From positions 179,560 through 212,337 of the forward strand of contig NW_005434590.1 in assembly GCF_000315625.1 (NCBI RefSeq): a DNA stretch of 32,778 bases. The letters run 5' to 3'. The notes under the pieces were generated by a model. That model made no database searches. It saw nothing but the letters and a program-made list of their open reading frames with translations, and was not told the DNA's origin. The position numbers and the translations under genes are program-made. Shown piece by piece: positions 21,301 through 32,348 of this stretch (position 1 is the first letter of the stretch; every line of letters begins with the position of its first letter). The stretch comes from Guillardia theta CCMP2712. Taxonomy: Eukaryota; Cryptophyceae; Pyrenomonadales; Geminigeraceae.

Positions 21301-23660
21301 CAAAAACGGGCAAGTTCCCAGCTTGCAGCTCAAGCACAGCTGGACAGCAAAGTCCACCTGCTTCCCGCTGACTCGAGCCGCCATGATATCGCTAAGCTCG
21401 TCGCTGAGCTCGCCGAGGTGGAAGGGCTTCTCGGTGAAGTCGATGGAGGAAGGAATCATCTCGTGCTTGCTCGACTGGCTCCCATCGTCCGACCCGTCCG
21501 CCTTCGCCTCCAGCTTCGCATACTCGAGCACCTGGTTGATAATGCCCAGGAGGGCCTCGGCTGAGGTGAGGGAGGAGCTCACGTACTCGCGGTGGATGGA
21601 GTTCAGGTCGTCGGCCTCGAGGAGGAGCGAGTTGAAGGCGACGACCGAGTTGAGGGGCGTGCGGAGCTCGTGGCTGATGTTGGCGATGAACTTGCGGGAG
21701 AGTCGGGCGGAGGTCTCTGCCTCTACACACGCCATCTGCAGCGCTCGGTTCATCACCTCAGTTCGCAGCACCGTCCTCTCCTTGCTGTCCTTCTCAGTCT
21801 CCATCTGCTGTAGCCTCAGCGTCGCCACCGTGTCGAGAATGCAGAAGTTCCCAGTCATGAGCGCGACTGTGTAGATGGCCTTGGCAAGAACGTCCACGAA
21901 GGTACGGCAGATGCTGAACTGAGTGTCGTCGAGAACGTGGAGGTGGTGGAGAATGTGGAGGGTAGGGAACGACAGCCACAGCAGGTACGTGTAGATCTGA
22001 AGGCCGCGCAGCGAAGTGATCTCGTAAGTAGTCGCGGCCTGCTTCACGTTCCGGTCGATGATCTGCCATATTCTGTAGTAGACGACCACGAAGCAGGAGG
22101 CGGCGCAGCAGAACACGGCCCATCCTATGAAGCAGGAGCCGATGATGTTGTGAGTAAGGCCCAGCACGAGCATCAGCTCGTCCCAGCAGATCGCGTTGAT
22201 CACCAACGGCCAGTCAGGAACCAAGTTCTCCTCCATGGAAGTACCCAGGCTTGCAAGGACGAGGATCATGATGGGGGTCGTGCACATCCATTGCATGAAA
22301 AACTGGACGGCGATCGGCTCGCCTGTGGTGTCGTACATAGGGGTGAAAACGTCCAGGACGGTCGAGACGTACACGACAAAGGCAACCATGTTGATGAAGA
22401 GAGCTAGGCTGTTCAGCTGTCGCTTCTTTGCAGAGACCTGTATGGAAAGAGAGACGAAGATGAGCAACACGTCACAAGCCAACATCGTCGTTATCACCTG
22501 GAAAACCATCCCTGATATGTCCATGATGATGCAAACTCCGAAGATGAATGCTGCTAGCACCTGCAGCATCGCATGAGAACAAGAAAACATTCTGCAGTGT
22601 CAACGCACATTCACAAACTTCGATTTGTCCAACGTGACCTCGTCAGATTGTGCGGAAAATCCCATCTTGGGCTTGCAATATCCCGATAGCACCCAACTTC
22701 CATACACAAACCCAACGTATATGAAGCACCACACGATGAACAGAGCTACTCCAGGCATTTCTTTCTGGGCCTTCTTGATTCTTGTAGAAAAACTTCCTTT
22801 CTCGTCATTGGAGCCCTGGGTAACCGAGGATTAGACGGAATGTCAATTTCTCGATTTTCTATGCAAGCATGTTTACAAGACAAGAACCGACAAAAAGTAT
22901 TGCACACAATCATCTGAGTAATACAATCATCATAGTAATACAAGCACATCAGTTTCCAAGGAAGCCTTCTGATTCAGGACACAAGGATTGTGAGAAAAGA
23001 TCAAGCCTCACTAACTGACTTCAAACTAGCACTTACAGAGTCGCTGATGAACGACGAACTCTTTGTCTTAGTATGGAATGAGTTCTGCGACATTTTGTTG
23101 CGATAGGATGAAATCAATGGAGCCTGATTCAATGAATGTACCACAGGAATCAAAGTGCCATTCTGGAGAAAAGAAGATCGGTAAGAAACCAAGAACAACG
23201 ATTCACAACACTGCAACGTGTTGTGAAGTTTCACCTCAGATGGCGACGCAATGTGCACTACTCGTGATTTGGCCACGCCATTCACAGACGGGAAATCCTA
23301 TCGACAGGTGTCAACAACATTAAACGGCAACAACGGAGGTATTCCATGTTAGAGATCATCATCCCTGAGAAAAATTTCTACAAGAGACATGTAATTGCGT
23401 TCTTAGTCGGCACCCTCGCTGGCGAACGAATCGAACACACGCAATATCTGATTTCTTGCTCTTGCAACCTTCCCAAGTGTACGCATGTGCATCCATGCAT
23501 CTAACCTTCTCCATATGTTCGATACTACAACATGTTGCAGCCAAAGAAGCTCAAACGCAACCACATCTGCGATAGGTTCCCCATCCTTTGCTTCGATCTG
23601 GTACATCGTCCATTGGCATAACCTCTGGTAACAAGACTGACTGATATGGAGGCACATCAT
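18338..23660 (-). CDS. Histidine kinase rhodopsin with two receiver domains
   Basis: Light-sensing hybrid kinase. Exons (5' to 3'): possible 23660-23469, 23297-23235, 23162-23037, then firm 22815-22615, 22560-22498, 22437-21088, 20869-20658, 20437-20125, 20010-19942, 19882-19781, 19599-19548, 19153-19029, 18842-18758, 18572-18514 and 18388-18338; about 1020 residues. Order: an extra N-terminal helix (ALFIVWCFIYVGFVYG), seven rhodopsin helices with QWMCTTP in helix 3, LLWLSFPTL in helix 6 and the retinal lysine in DVLAKAIY (codon 21880-21882), HisKA with SHELRTPLN (His codon 21670-21672), HATPase with LINLCDNAVKF, DNGEGI and GGTGLGLAIT, a degenerate receiver, and an intact receiver (VED, Asp in IIMDIRMP, AMTAH, TTKP). 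Expected reaction: light-controlled ATP-dependent His-to-Asp phosphotransfer at a membrane. The start codon is uncertain. If the 60-nt segment 22438-22497 is not spliced out, another hydrophobic stretch appears. Confidence 0.88.
18601..18740. repeat. (GGGA)n purine tract inside rhodopsin-kinase intron
   Basis: Nearly uninterrupted ggga repeats within the 18573-18757 intron; polypyrimidine in the gene's sense direction, immediately before the acceptor side. Artefactual reading frames only. Confidence 0.9.
19196..19402. repeat. GGGGAGGAGAG purine tract inside rhodopsin-kinase intron
   Basis: Imperfect repeats of gggaggagaggg across the 19154-19547 intron. Pyrimidine-rich on the coding strand, like the other long introns of this gene. 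Confidence 0.88.
20460..20640. repeat. C/T-rich low-complexity tract inside rhodopsin-kinase intron
   Basis: Dominated by ctcctccc words on the plus strand, thus purine-rich in the sense direction, in the 20438-20657 intron. This asymmetry is the reverse of the two introns further downstream in the gene. Confidence 0.75.
21880..21882 (-). other. Retinal Schiff-base lysine codon of the rhodopsin
   Basis: In the last rhodopsin helix the sequence VDVLAKAIY matches the microbial rhodopsin pattern D-x-x-x-K, where Asp (Asp212 in bacteriorhodopsin) lies four residues before the lysine that binds retinal (Lys216). This is the main reason for calling the membrane part a rhodopsin. Confidence 0.85.
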
Positions 23661-26600
23661 TACATCTGTGTGAATATTATGAAGCTTTTGCCTATCCTCT
23701 TGCGACCCCTCCCACCTGCTGCAAACTTCACAACTCTACGGTCACGCTCTCATTGAGAGCCCCCTCCCTCGCAGTCCGCATGCCTCACTGCACACGCCTG
23801 CCTCTTCTTTCCAACCTCTGATGCCTGCTCTGAACCTTGATTATCCTCTGTTCTCATCAGCACAGCGGCTGTTCCTCTTCCTCTTCCTCTTTCTCCTCCT
23901 ATCGCCGGCCCCACCGCTGCATTTCCATCCTCGTTCAGTTTTCAGTCAACTCTCTTGACCGCATGCCCCCTCAACCCATACACCCACCCCCATACCCTCG
24001 TATCTATTCGTCCCTTTCTCGAAGACCCCCCACCCCCTGGACTTCCACCCCATCGGAGATCACCCCCCAATTTTACCACTATTATCACCCATTCTCATCG
24101 AGATGTAACACCCACCCCCTCCTATAAATCTACAAAGCTTTTTTAACTAGCTAAAATACCCCACCCCCCCGGAACGAATCGAATCATGGCTAAAGGTAAC
24201 GTGACGATTGGTAAAACTTTATAAAATGTTTTGCTGTCAGTAATAAAGGTACTTGGAGTTTGTACCACATCTGCTGATTTTTTAGGAATCGTTGTACTTG
24301 TTCCACCCGCCTACCACGAGATCAATAGCAATACAGATGAAGCTTCCCGTCGGTAGAACAACTTGGTACAAAAGAGTTTATAACTGTTTTTGTATGCGTA
24401 TAAAAATCGGAAATTATATGAAACGGTACCAATGTGTTTTGGGGTAACAGTTCAAAATATTTGGATATATTCGGAATAGTTTGAAATTCCACCTAAATAT
24501 TTGAAGGAGTTGGTTCCCTTTCGTTGTGGAGGGATATGACCCCCAACGACCCACGTGGAATCACCATCTTCAGCCGGCGGGGTGGTCATATCGTCAAGAC
24601 AAGGAGGGGTAGTACAAACAGCAACAGTCGCCTAGGAAGGAAGGGTGGTGGGGTCAATAAATATCCTCGTGAGATCAAAATGTTTTATATTTTTTAAAAA
24701 CAACATTCGAGCCCCCTGTTACCACGGTTTTATATATCTGGGGAAGTGGGGTACATCTATAGCCCTGGAGTGGGTAGAGGGGGTGAAGTAAAACAGTGTC
24801 TGACATGATTCTTGATTTTAAAATGAAAGGATCTGATTTTGGTTCAGGGGTGGGTTAATACCCCACCCTTCAATCGTAGCCACTGTGTCGAGAATCTTCT
24901 CGGGTAGCAGACACTATAAAATTGCCTTGTGGGGGTTTAAAAAACTATTTTGTAGAAGTCAGCAGATCACGTGATCACATAAAGCGGGTAGAACACATCA
25001 GTTCCAACATAGCCTACCATCGATATTCTCTATATCTCTTCCTAGTCTCAAACGCATATGCCCCTACCCACCTGCTCCTTGTCCCCCCCTGCACCACCGC
25101 GGTCATCATCACATGCCATGATGGCCGATCAGGGCGGTCACGGGTGACAGCCCGGCGACGAGCCTCCGAGCCTCATGAGTGCGGCCGGCCGGCCGGGGGC
25201 CGGGCGGGCCGGGCCCGGATCTCCGGTCGGAGCCGCCTCGGATGCCGCCCGGCCGCCCGGCCGGGCCGGGCGGCCCCCCCGCTTCGAGTCGGAGGCCCGG
25301 CCGGCGGCGGCCCGGCCCGGGCCCCCATCATGGCACTGGCAGTCACCGTTGAGTGATGACCGTGGATCATCGGATGGTCACGGGTCACAGTCCAGCACTG
25401 GCGGCAGTCACTGAGTGACTCCGCCGGGCGGCCCGGCCCGCCGCGCCGCCGCGGTGCCCGCCATCCGATCATGCGCATGGCAGGGCCCCGGCGGCCGGAC
25501 CGCTCGGAGAAGCCGACTCCCGGGGCCCTCAGAACTGGCGGCCGAGCCTCAGTGAGGTTCAACGGTTGGCTGCCAGCCTGCGTGTCGGTGATCGCCCGGC
25601 GCCGGCCCGGCGACTCGCCGGGCCCTCAGGCCTCAGAGCCGTCACTGAGGCGAGTGTCGGAGTGCCGCCGGGCCGCCGTGCCGCGGCCACCGCGGCAGTG
25701 CGTGCCGGAGTGCCCGGGTGACTGGCAGTGCGCCGCCGGCAGCGGCTGCGGCGGCCGCGCCCCCCGGCCCGGCCCGCCGGGCCGCCCGGGGCCGCCGGTC
25801 ACCGAACGGTGCCGCGCCAACTCAGTTGACATAGCTCACAGGTGACCGCACGGTTCCGAGTCCGGGCGGGCGGGGAGGGGTACGACTACTACTGATATGA
25901 AAGGGGAAGGAGGGGGTGGTGAACAGGTCCGAGAACGGATAATTCGTATTTTCAAGTGCTGGGTCCATACCGTGCGAGTTTTAGTTTAAAAAGATCTATC
26001 TTTCGGAAACTTTCTCTCAATATTCAAACATAACCGGAATATTTCAGTCTGTAACGCTTGCTTTTGAGGGGATGTTTTCAAATTCGGTAGTCATAACTAA
26101 AAGTTTGACAATGCCTGTATGCTGCCGCTTCCTTCCAAGTTCGGCCGCACTTGGTTCCTTTGTTGAGCTACAGCACTGAGCTAGCATGAGACCTCCTTGC
26201 TCCTGGAACTTCCTTCCTCCCTCCCTCCTCCTGTCTCTTTCTCTCTCGCCTCCACCCTGTCTCAGAGTCTCCCTGTTTGCCGTTTCCCTCTCCTACCAGG
26301 CCCTTCTTACATATGTGCTAAGTTTGTCATCCTTCCATCTTTACCTCCATCTGCTTCCATTCAAGTTCTGCTCCTTTTTGTTCCAGATCTTCCTTTCAAT
26401 CCTGCATTTCTTGCTCCTTACCGTGCCTGATCTCGCTGCTTCCCCCAATTCCATTAACCTCTCGCACTCCTAGAAAGCTCATTTCTTATCATTTCCTTGG
26501 CAGGAATGACAATAGGAGAAACCATAGCGTCATGTCTTGCTCCTCGGATCTGCAGATGAGCTGAAGGATGGATAGGTTTCAATAGGTCTCAACGGCTGTG

Positions 26601-26698
26601 GTTTGACTACCAAGATCATGAGTAGACTGGGAGAGCTGCTGAGCACAATTTGATCTTTCAAAGTGTGAAGAATAGACTGTGACTGAGGCAGCATAAGA
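23661..26698. other. Intergenic composite island 3 and flanks
   Basis: No gene found. 23960-24170 is rich in ccacccc words; 24175-24520 is AT-rich; 24530-24900 has ggggt and gggtgggg words; 25090-25880 is the third GC-rich block; 25880-26690 is ordinary sequence containing a pyrimidine-rich stretch (26200-26460) and probably the promoter of the scaffold gene. Frames of 120-144 codons across the GC block are compositional. Confidence 0.65.
25090..25880. repeat. GC-rich block, composite island 3
   Basis: The longest of the three GC blocks: ggccgg, gcccgg and cggcgg words mixed with cactgagtgact-type words. The edges are sharp against sequence of ordinary composition. It lies about 800 nt upstream of the scaffold gene. 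Confidence 0.65.
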
Positions 26699-28871
26699 AT
26701 GAGTGTGTACGAAGCTCCAGCTCCGTTGGTGATGTGTTCTCATGGGGGTTGATCTCTGGTTCACAACTTTTCCAGATGCTTGTTATGTACGGCAGCATTC
26801 CAAGATCGATGCAAGAGATACATCTTCAACCAGGACAGGCATGATGTTTCAAATGAAATATGCTGCGATCTGTTGTTTTCCTGTCCTATGAGCGTTTGAT
26901 GATGAAGCTTCAATGAGAAGAGCTCGAAGGCTGGTTGTCATTCCAATTGATATCTGTTGGGATTCAGGTCATCCTTGTTCAAAGCGACGTCAAGGGCGGG
27001 TGGGCGTATGGGAGGATCGTTGCATCGGAGTACGAGACTTCCTTCGTCCGTGCACAGGGGTGAGCTTGTTGGGACACCCTGCCATTTCATCTTCAACTTC
27101 GTAATTTTGATATGCTCTCGCAGCTTTTTCCCTCTTGCTCATTGCAAAGCATTGGAACCCATTAAGGTCTGAGTTTGACAGTGCTGATAGAGTTGAGCGA
27201 GAGGCATCTTTGTGTTGGAGGCGTTTGTTTCTTGATCTGTTTGAAGGGAGCAATGGAACTTGTGGAGTGATTTGTTTTATGCAGGTCAGGAAGCCAACCA
27301 GTCAAGACCCAAGACAGGCAGGAGTCGGTCTTGCTGTGGCCTTTTCCCATGGAATCTACGGGAGGCTTCTGATATTCAGCGTGAAGAAAGGTCTGGGGAA
27401 TCAAAAGTCTTGCAATGTGATGACGAGTCAGTTTGCAGGTTCAGCAGCAGACAGATCTTGTGTTATGAAGGTAGTTACTCGATCATGAGAGAAGGAGTCT
27501 GAGTGACCTCGAATAGGTTGGAGATGAGATCTTGGCTATTGATGGCCGTCCAGTACAGGTTTGTCCACTTTGAACCGTTATTGCGCTTGTTGTTTTCCAT
27601 CATCCATGCATTGCATGAAGATGGAACAAATGTACCGTCTGACTCGTTTGTAGCGTCTAGATTACAGGGAGATCGCAAACATGATCCTTGGAGTGGAAGG
27701 TTCCATTCTAAGGATCAATGTCGTTGATTCCATCCTCAAGATGGAAAGGTTGACAATTTTCTTCCTCCTCCCTCCTCCTTCTCCTCTATCCTCCTTATCC
27801 TTCCCTGCTCTCTCCCTCCTCCTCCCTCCTCCCTCCTCCTTCTCCTCTATCCTCCTTATCCTTCCCTTCTCTCTCCCTCCTCCCTCCTCCCTCCTCCCTC
27901 CTCCCTCCTCCCTCCTCCCTCCTTCTTCTCCTCTAGCCAGAAATGTGATTTCCCTCTCTCCTTCCTCCTCCCTCCTCCCTCCTCCCTCCTCCCTCCTCCC
28001 TCCTCCTTCTCCTCTATCCTCCTTCGCCTTCCCTTCTCTCTCTCTCCTCCCTCCTTCCTCCTTCCTCCTCCCTCCTCCCTCCTCCCTTTTTCCTCCATAC
28101 AGAACACAAACTTCGCATGCAACCAACCAATGTTTTCACAGAGAAATTGACCTCATCCGAGAGCCTCGTGGCGAGCAAGTTCTCTCTCCTCAACAGTTCA
28201 GCAGGATGAGGGAGCTCGTTGTTGACCAGCGGCAGGTTGTCAACCAGAGGCCTCAGGAGGGAGTCGTACAACAGTCAGCCCTGCAAGACGTCAGGACAAA
28301 CCTGAAGCAGAATAATTTGCAACATGTCAAGGCAAGCTTGCCAGCTCCGAAAGAAAATCTGCAGGCAGTGCAGGTGGCAAAAGCTGAGGGTGAGCAGGAG
28401 TTCATCTTTGCTGATTTTGACGCTGCGGTGAGTTGTTTCCCTGTTTCTTCCTCGTGATATCTTCTACATCCTGAACCATGTGCTTATTCTCGTCCTCGTC
28501 TTTCTCTCTCTCATCCTCGTCCTCCTCCTCCATCCTCAACTTTCTCCTTCCTTGCCTTCTCCCTCCTTTCCTTACAGACTTCCATGCTTGGATCAGCGTC
28601 ACTGACGTTTCTCAAAGGTTCAAGACATCCTGAACGGGAGGTTTCAGCAAGCAAGGGACAGGATCGCACAGCTGCAGAAGCAATCCAGCGCCCTTGGACT
28701 CTCCCAGTCGTCTATCGAGAAGCTTTCCTTCAGCGCAGCCATTCACAAGGCCATTCAAATGGAGAAGATTTACTCCTTGCAGAGGTCCCCGAACCCTCCA
28801 AAACCCACTTCTGCAGTCTTGAAGCTCAAAAATGCGATCTTAGAAGAAGCGAATGATAGGGCGCAGAATCA

Positions 28872-28920
<49 letters not shown>

Positions 28921-31787
28921 AAGATCTTACAAGAGACTAGTTTCGATCACCGGAGCGTGGAACTTGAGACCCTTGCCCACCCTGCCCCGGGACCGGAGGC
29001 GGAGGACCTCGTCCAGAAAGTTGAGATGGCAGAGAAGGAAAGTCGAAGGTTGGAGATGGACTACCTCAACGCTGTAGAGGAGCTCACACTCGCAGAGAGA
29101 GCAATTCTGCAATCTCAGCAGGAGATTGAAAAGTTCCGATCGTCTCAGGTTGATGCGAACGGGCAAGGCACGCAAGTCGTGGAGGAGGAAGCTCCTACAG
29201 CACTTGAAAATGTGCAGAACAATGCGGAGGAGCAGGAAGAGAATGTGGAGGAGCAGGAGAAGAATCAGGTGCAGCAGGAGCGAGTGGCGGAGGTTAAGGT
29301 GAGCGCGACCACGGTCAAGGATATCAGTGATGAAGGCGCGAGCATGGTGAAGGATTGGTGCAACACGATCTTCGACGAGCAGGAGAGGAGGATGAACGTG
29401 CAACTCAACATGGATCTAGAGCAGCAGGACAAGGAGGTCAAAACCCCCAGGCTGGCTCGGGTCGTAACTTCGTTCACCTCCTCCGGCCCCAACCAGATCA
29501 ATCTCAACGTCGGCGATCTCGTTGAGCTGAACTTCTCGAACCATGCCTGGGCCGTCGGCCGTGTGGTCTCCTCCTCCTCCAACCCATCTGCCTCGAGCAG
29601 GTTTGGCTGGTTCCCGTCCCAGTGTCTTGAGAAGACCGAGGGAGGAGGAAGGAGAGGAGAGGAGAGGATGGGTCGTTCAGAGAGGGACTCAGTACTTGAA
29701 GCTCGATCTCCTCCTCATCGTGCTCACACAGACTTGGACTTCATAGCGCAGGAGGCTGACACAGAAGCAGCAGAGCAGCGGCAAGTCCCCAGGAAGACGC
29801 CAGACGCGAGCACAGGGAAGCAGGAGCCCCTTTATGAGGCACCGCAAAGAGTCGAGGGAGGAGCAGGAGCAGGAGCAGGAGCAGGAGTGGAGGACCCCGA
29901 GGCAGGAGTGAAGGTGAGGCCTGTAGGGAAGAGGAAGACCTCTGCGACTCCAGCGGCGGAGCAGAATGTCTGGCTCAGTGCTGTTGACCTCGCCAAGTTT
30001 CAAGGGAAGACAGGAGGAACCCCATTGAAGCAGGTACCTCCTCCTCCTCCTTTCCTGTCCTCCTCCTCCTCCTCCTCCTCCTCCTCCTCCTCCTCCTTCT
30101 CCTCCTCCCTTCCCTCTCCTCCCTTCTTCCCTTTCCCATCTCTCCTCTCCTCTTGCTCCTGTTCCTCCTCCCTGGGCCTTTTCCTCCCTTTTCTCTCCTC
30201 CACTTTTACCTCCCCCTCCTTTGCTCTCCTCCCCCCAAAACCCTTCCCGTTTTCCTCTCCTTCCCATCTCTCCTCTCCTCTCACACTTCGTCAAGGACCT
30301 GGACAGCTCCGACGCCTCCTCCTCCGAATTCACGCAAGCGCAGTGGGCGCGTCAGCAGCTCCTTGCCAAGGCGCAGATGGAGCGGGAGAAGTACACAGCC
30401 TTCGATTCAGGAGCCGTCTCGAAGCAGGCGCAGTGGGCAAGGGAGCAGATTCTAACGCAGATGAAGGACGGGCAGGAGAAGGGAGCAGCAAAGAGCTCCT
30501 CTCCCCGTGCAGAGGACAGGCAAATGAAGTTCGATCCCTCCTCCGTCTCCCAACAGGCCAAGTGGGCGAAGGAGCAGCTGAACTTGCCTGAGTACAACGG
30601 GAAGTATGGGAAGGGCAGCAGGAAGGAGGGCGAGAACGGCAGCGTCGAGGTTCTGCCATCCTCCTCGCAGCTTCCTTCTTCTCCAGGGGATGATGAGGAC
30701 AGGGAGGAACGACGCCGTCGTGCAGGTCTGGCACGCAGTTTCCTCACAATCCATGATGTGTTGTTCGTAGCGATCAAGAGGGCGTTGTTCCTGCAGGGAT
30801 CCAAGGAGGCGGAGCAAGGGGGCAGTGGAGGAGGAAGCAAGCAGGAGTCAAACGCAGCAGGCGATATGGGCAAGATTTCTCAATACGCTGTTGAGAAGGA
30901 TGGGGAGCAGAAAGGACAAGCAGGCTCAGCAGATCTCCCAAACTATCTCATCCTCAACAACTTCGAACCACATGTGATGTCACTTTGACGTCTCTCTGTA
31001 TCAGCTCCGTTGCTCAACGTTCCTTGGCAGATGTCGCCTTCAGTCAACATCTACGCACCTTACCTCATTGGACATCAGGCAAACTACTCTTACAACCAAC
31101 AGCCCGTCCAACACCAACAGGTTCGACTCGTCTCTAACAGCAGTCCCAACCATCTCTACAACTATGACTTCACTTACCTCTGTCTCCTCCATTTCATGGC
31201 TTCCCCTCATGACTTCTCCCCAGCTGCTCAGCCCTCGAGTGGTCGTCAGTCCTTCACAGCTCGCTCCCGGAGTCTTCCGAACTTCCTCCTCCTCCTCCCC
31301 TCGAATCTCCGGTATCGTACCCGGCCAAGAACAGCAGCAGCTGCCGCTGGCGTATCATACCTTCTCAGGCATCACACACACGTCTCAAGTAAGTCAGCTG
31401 TTGCGTCTGCTTCGTTGGAAAACATCAGTTTTCCTCCTTGGTTTCACCGCTGTCCCTTCCTCCCCCTCTCTCCTTCTCTCCTTCCATCTCTCGCCCTCTC
31501 TCGCCCTCTTCCTCCTCCTCCTCCTCGTCCTCCTCCCCCTCCCTTCCCCCCCCCCCCTCTCTCCTCTCCTTCCATCTCTCGCCCTCTCTCGCCCTCCTCC
31601 CTCCTCCTCCCTGCTCCTTGACTTCCTACTCTCCACTCCTTCTCCCTCTTCCTCTCTCTTCTCTGTTTTCTCCTCCTCCTATCGCTACTCTGCTCTGCTC
31701 TGCTCCTCTTTGACTTCCTGGCAGCTCAACACTTCTGAGCAAAGGAGCGCGGTACCGCAGATCCCTCCACAGTATCTGCGCTTCTGA
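26699..31787 (+). CDS. SH3-PDZ-coiled-coil-SH3 scaffold protein
   Basis: No family recognised as a whole. Exons: 26699-26728, 26776-26838, 26968-27059, 27124-27166, 27285-27390, 27439-27470, 27517-27562, 27661-27748, 28142-28427, 28618-30033, 30296-30973, 31031-31120, 31224-31388 and 31725-31787, all in phase, about 1065 residues. Residues about 12-76 form an SH3 domain (EIHLQPGQVILVQSD, GGWAYGRI, GFFP). About 84-160 form a PDZ domain (GVGLAVAF, then VGDEILAIDGRPVQ, then EIANMILGVEGS). Charged and glutamine-rich helices follow, with a polyglutamine run at 346-362. A second SH3 lies at about 539-603 (INLNVGDLVELNF, WAVGRV, FGWFPSQCLE). A thrice-repeated QAQWAREQ motif comes near 746, 776 and 819. 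SH3 and PDZ domains bind proline-rich and C-terminal peptides, so a cytoplasmic scaffold role is inferred. The first exon and the 27562 donor are uncertain; the ATG at 26776 could be the start. A 45-nt in-frame segment (30726-30770) may also be an intron. Confidence 0.8.
27761..28095. repeat. (CTCCTCC)n polypyrimidine repeat in scaffold-gene intron
   Basis: About 330 nt of cctcctccctcctt units, including a partly duplicated segment (ctcctctatcctccttatccttccc occurs twice and a close variant a third time). Lies inside the 27749-28141 intron. A reading frame crosses it in phase with both flanking exons, but the resulting Leu/Pro/Ser stretch is not protein-like. Confidence 0.85.
28870..28917 (+). 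repeat. CAG microsatellite encoding a polyglutamine run
   Basis: Sixteen CAG-type codons with one AAG interruption, in frame within the 28618-30033 exon of the scaffold gene. Translated as about 15 glutamines around one lysine. Confidence 0.9.
30041..30250. repeat. (TCC)n polypyrimidine tract in scaffold-gene intron
   Basis: tcc triplets and cttttcc words fill the 30034-30295 intron. Low-complexity; splicing out joins LKQ to DLDSSD in phase. Confidence 0.85.
31439..31690. repeat. CT-rich tract in last intron of scaffold gene
   Basis: ctccctctct and tctcgccctc words, the latter in a partly duplicated block (ccttccatctctcgccctctctcgccct occurs twice, about 80 nt apart). Within the 31389-31724 intron. 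Confidence 0.85.
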
Positions 31788-32348
31788 ACGCTGGGACAGA
31801 CAAAGTTTGTCTTGACAATATTGAGAATGAAATGGAACGCAACGAGATGAGGAGACATGCGGGTCAAAGTGACTATCGTCTCTCCTGAGCTTTCTTACGT
31901 GCCGCGTTGTCCTTTCAGAATGTGCATGTCAGAGGCGGGGGGGAGGGGGCAGGAGGGAGACAAGTAGATTGAGAGGAGCAGGAGAAGAGCGATAGAGGAG
32001 CATTGAATTAGCTGTGTGGTTGGACGAAAGTTTGATCGATTCTGGGGGGCAGGGCAAGGTGAACGGAGGGAGCCGAGAGAAAGGAGGGAAGGAGGGAGGG
32101 AAGGAGGGAGGGAAGGATTGAGGGAGTCATGTTCATTTGCACAGTCTGAGCTCAATGTTTGTTGAAACCTTCTGTCTGCAGAATGACTTAAAGCATGGAA
32201 AGGAGAACGTTCAACAGGCTAGCGACTTGTACAACAAACCAACAAGCACTTTACACTTAGAATACTTTTCTGCGGAACATCTGTACAAAGAAAATTGTAA
32301 TCATCTAACTCGCAAGTCCATCATCGCGATGATTTTCATCCAACGCAA
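31788..32348. other. Region between convergent 3' ends
   Basis: Holds the 3' flanks of the scaffold gene and of the minus-strand partial gene. Contains a ggagggaa repeat at 32065-32125. No coding exon seen. Confidence 0.6.
32065..32125. repeat. (GGAGGGAA)n microsatellite
   Basis: Short gaaggaggga repeats between the two convergent genes. Simple repeat. Confidence 0.85.

Noticed and set aside
25173-25845. Frames of 124-144 codons in the third GC block
   Set aside because: Stop codons are rare in such GC-rich DNA; residues are almost only Pro, Arg, Gly and Ala in all frames.
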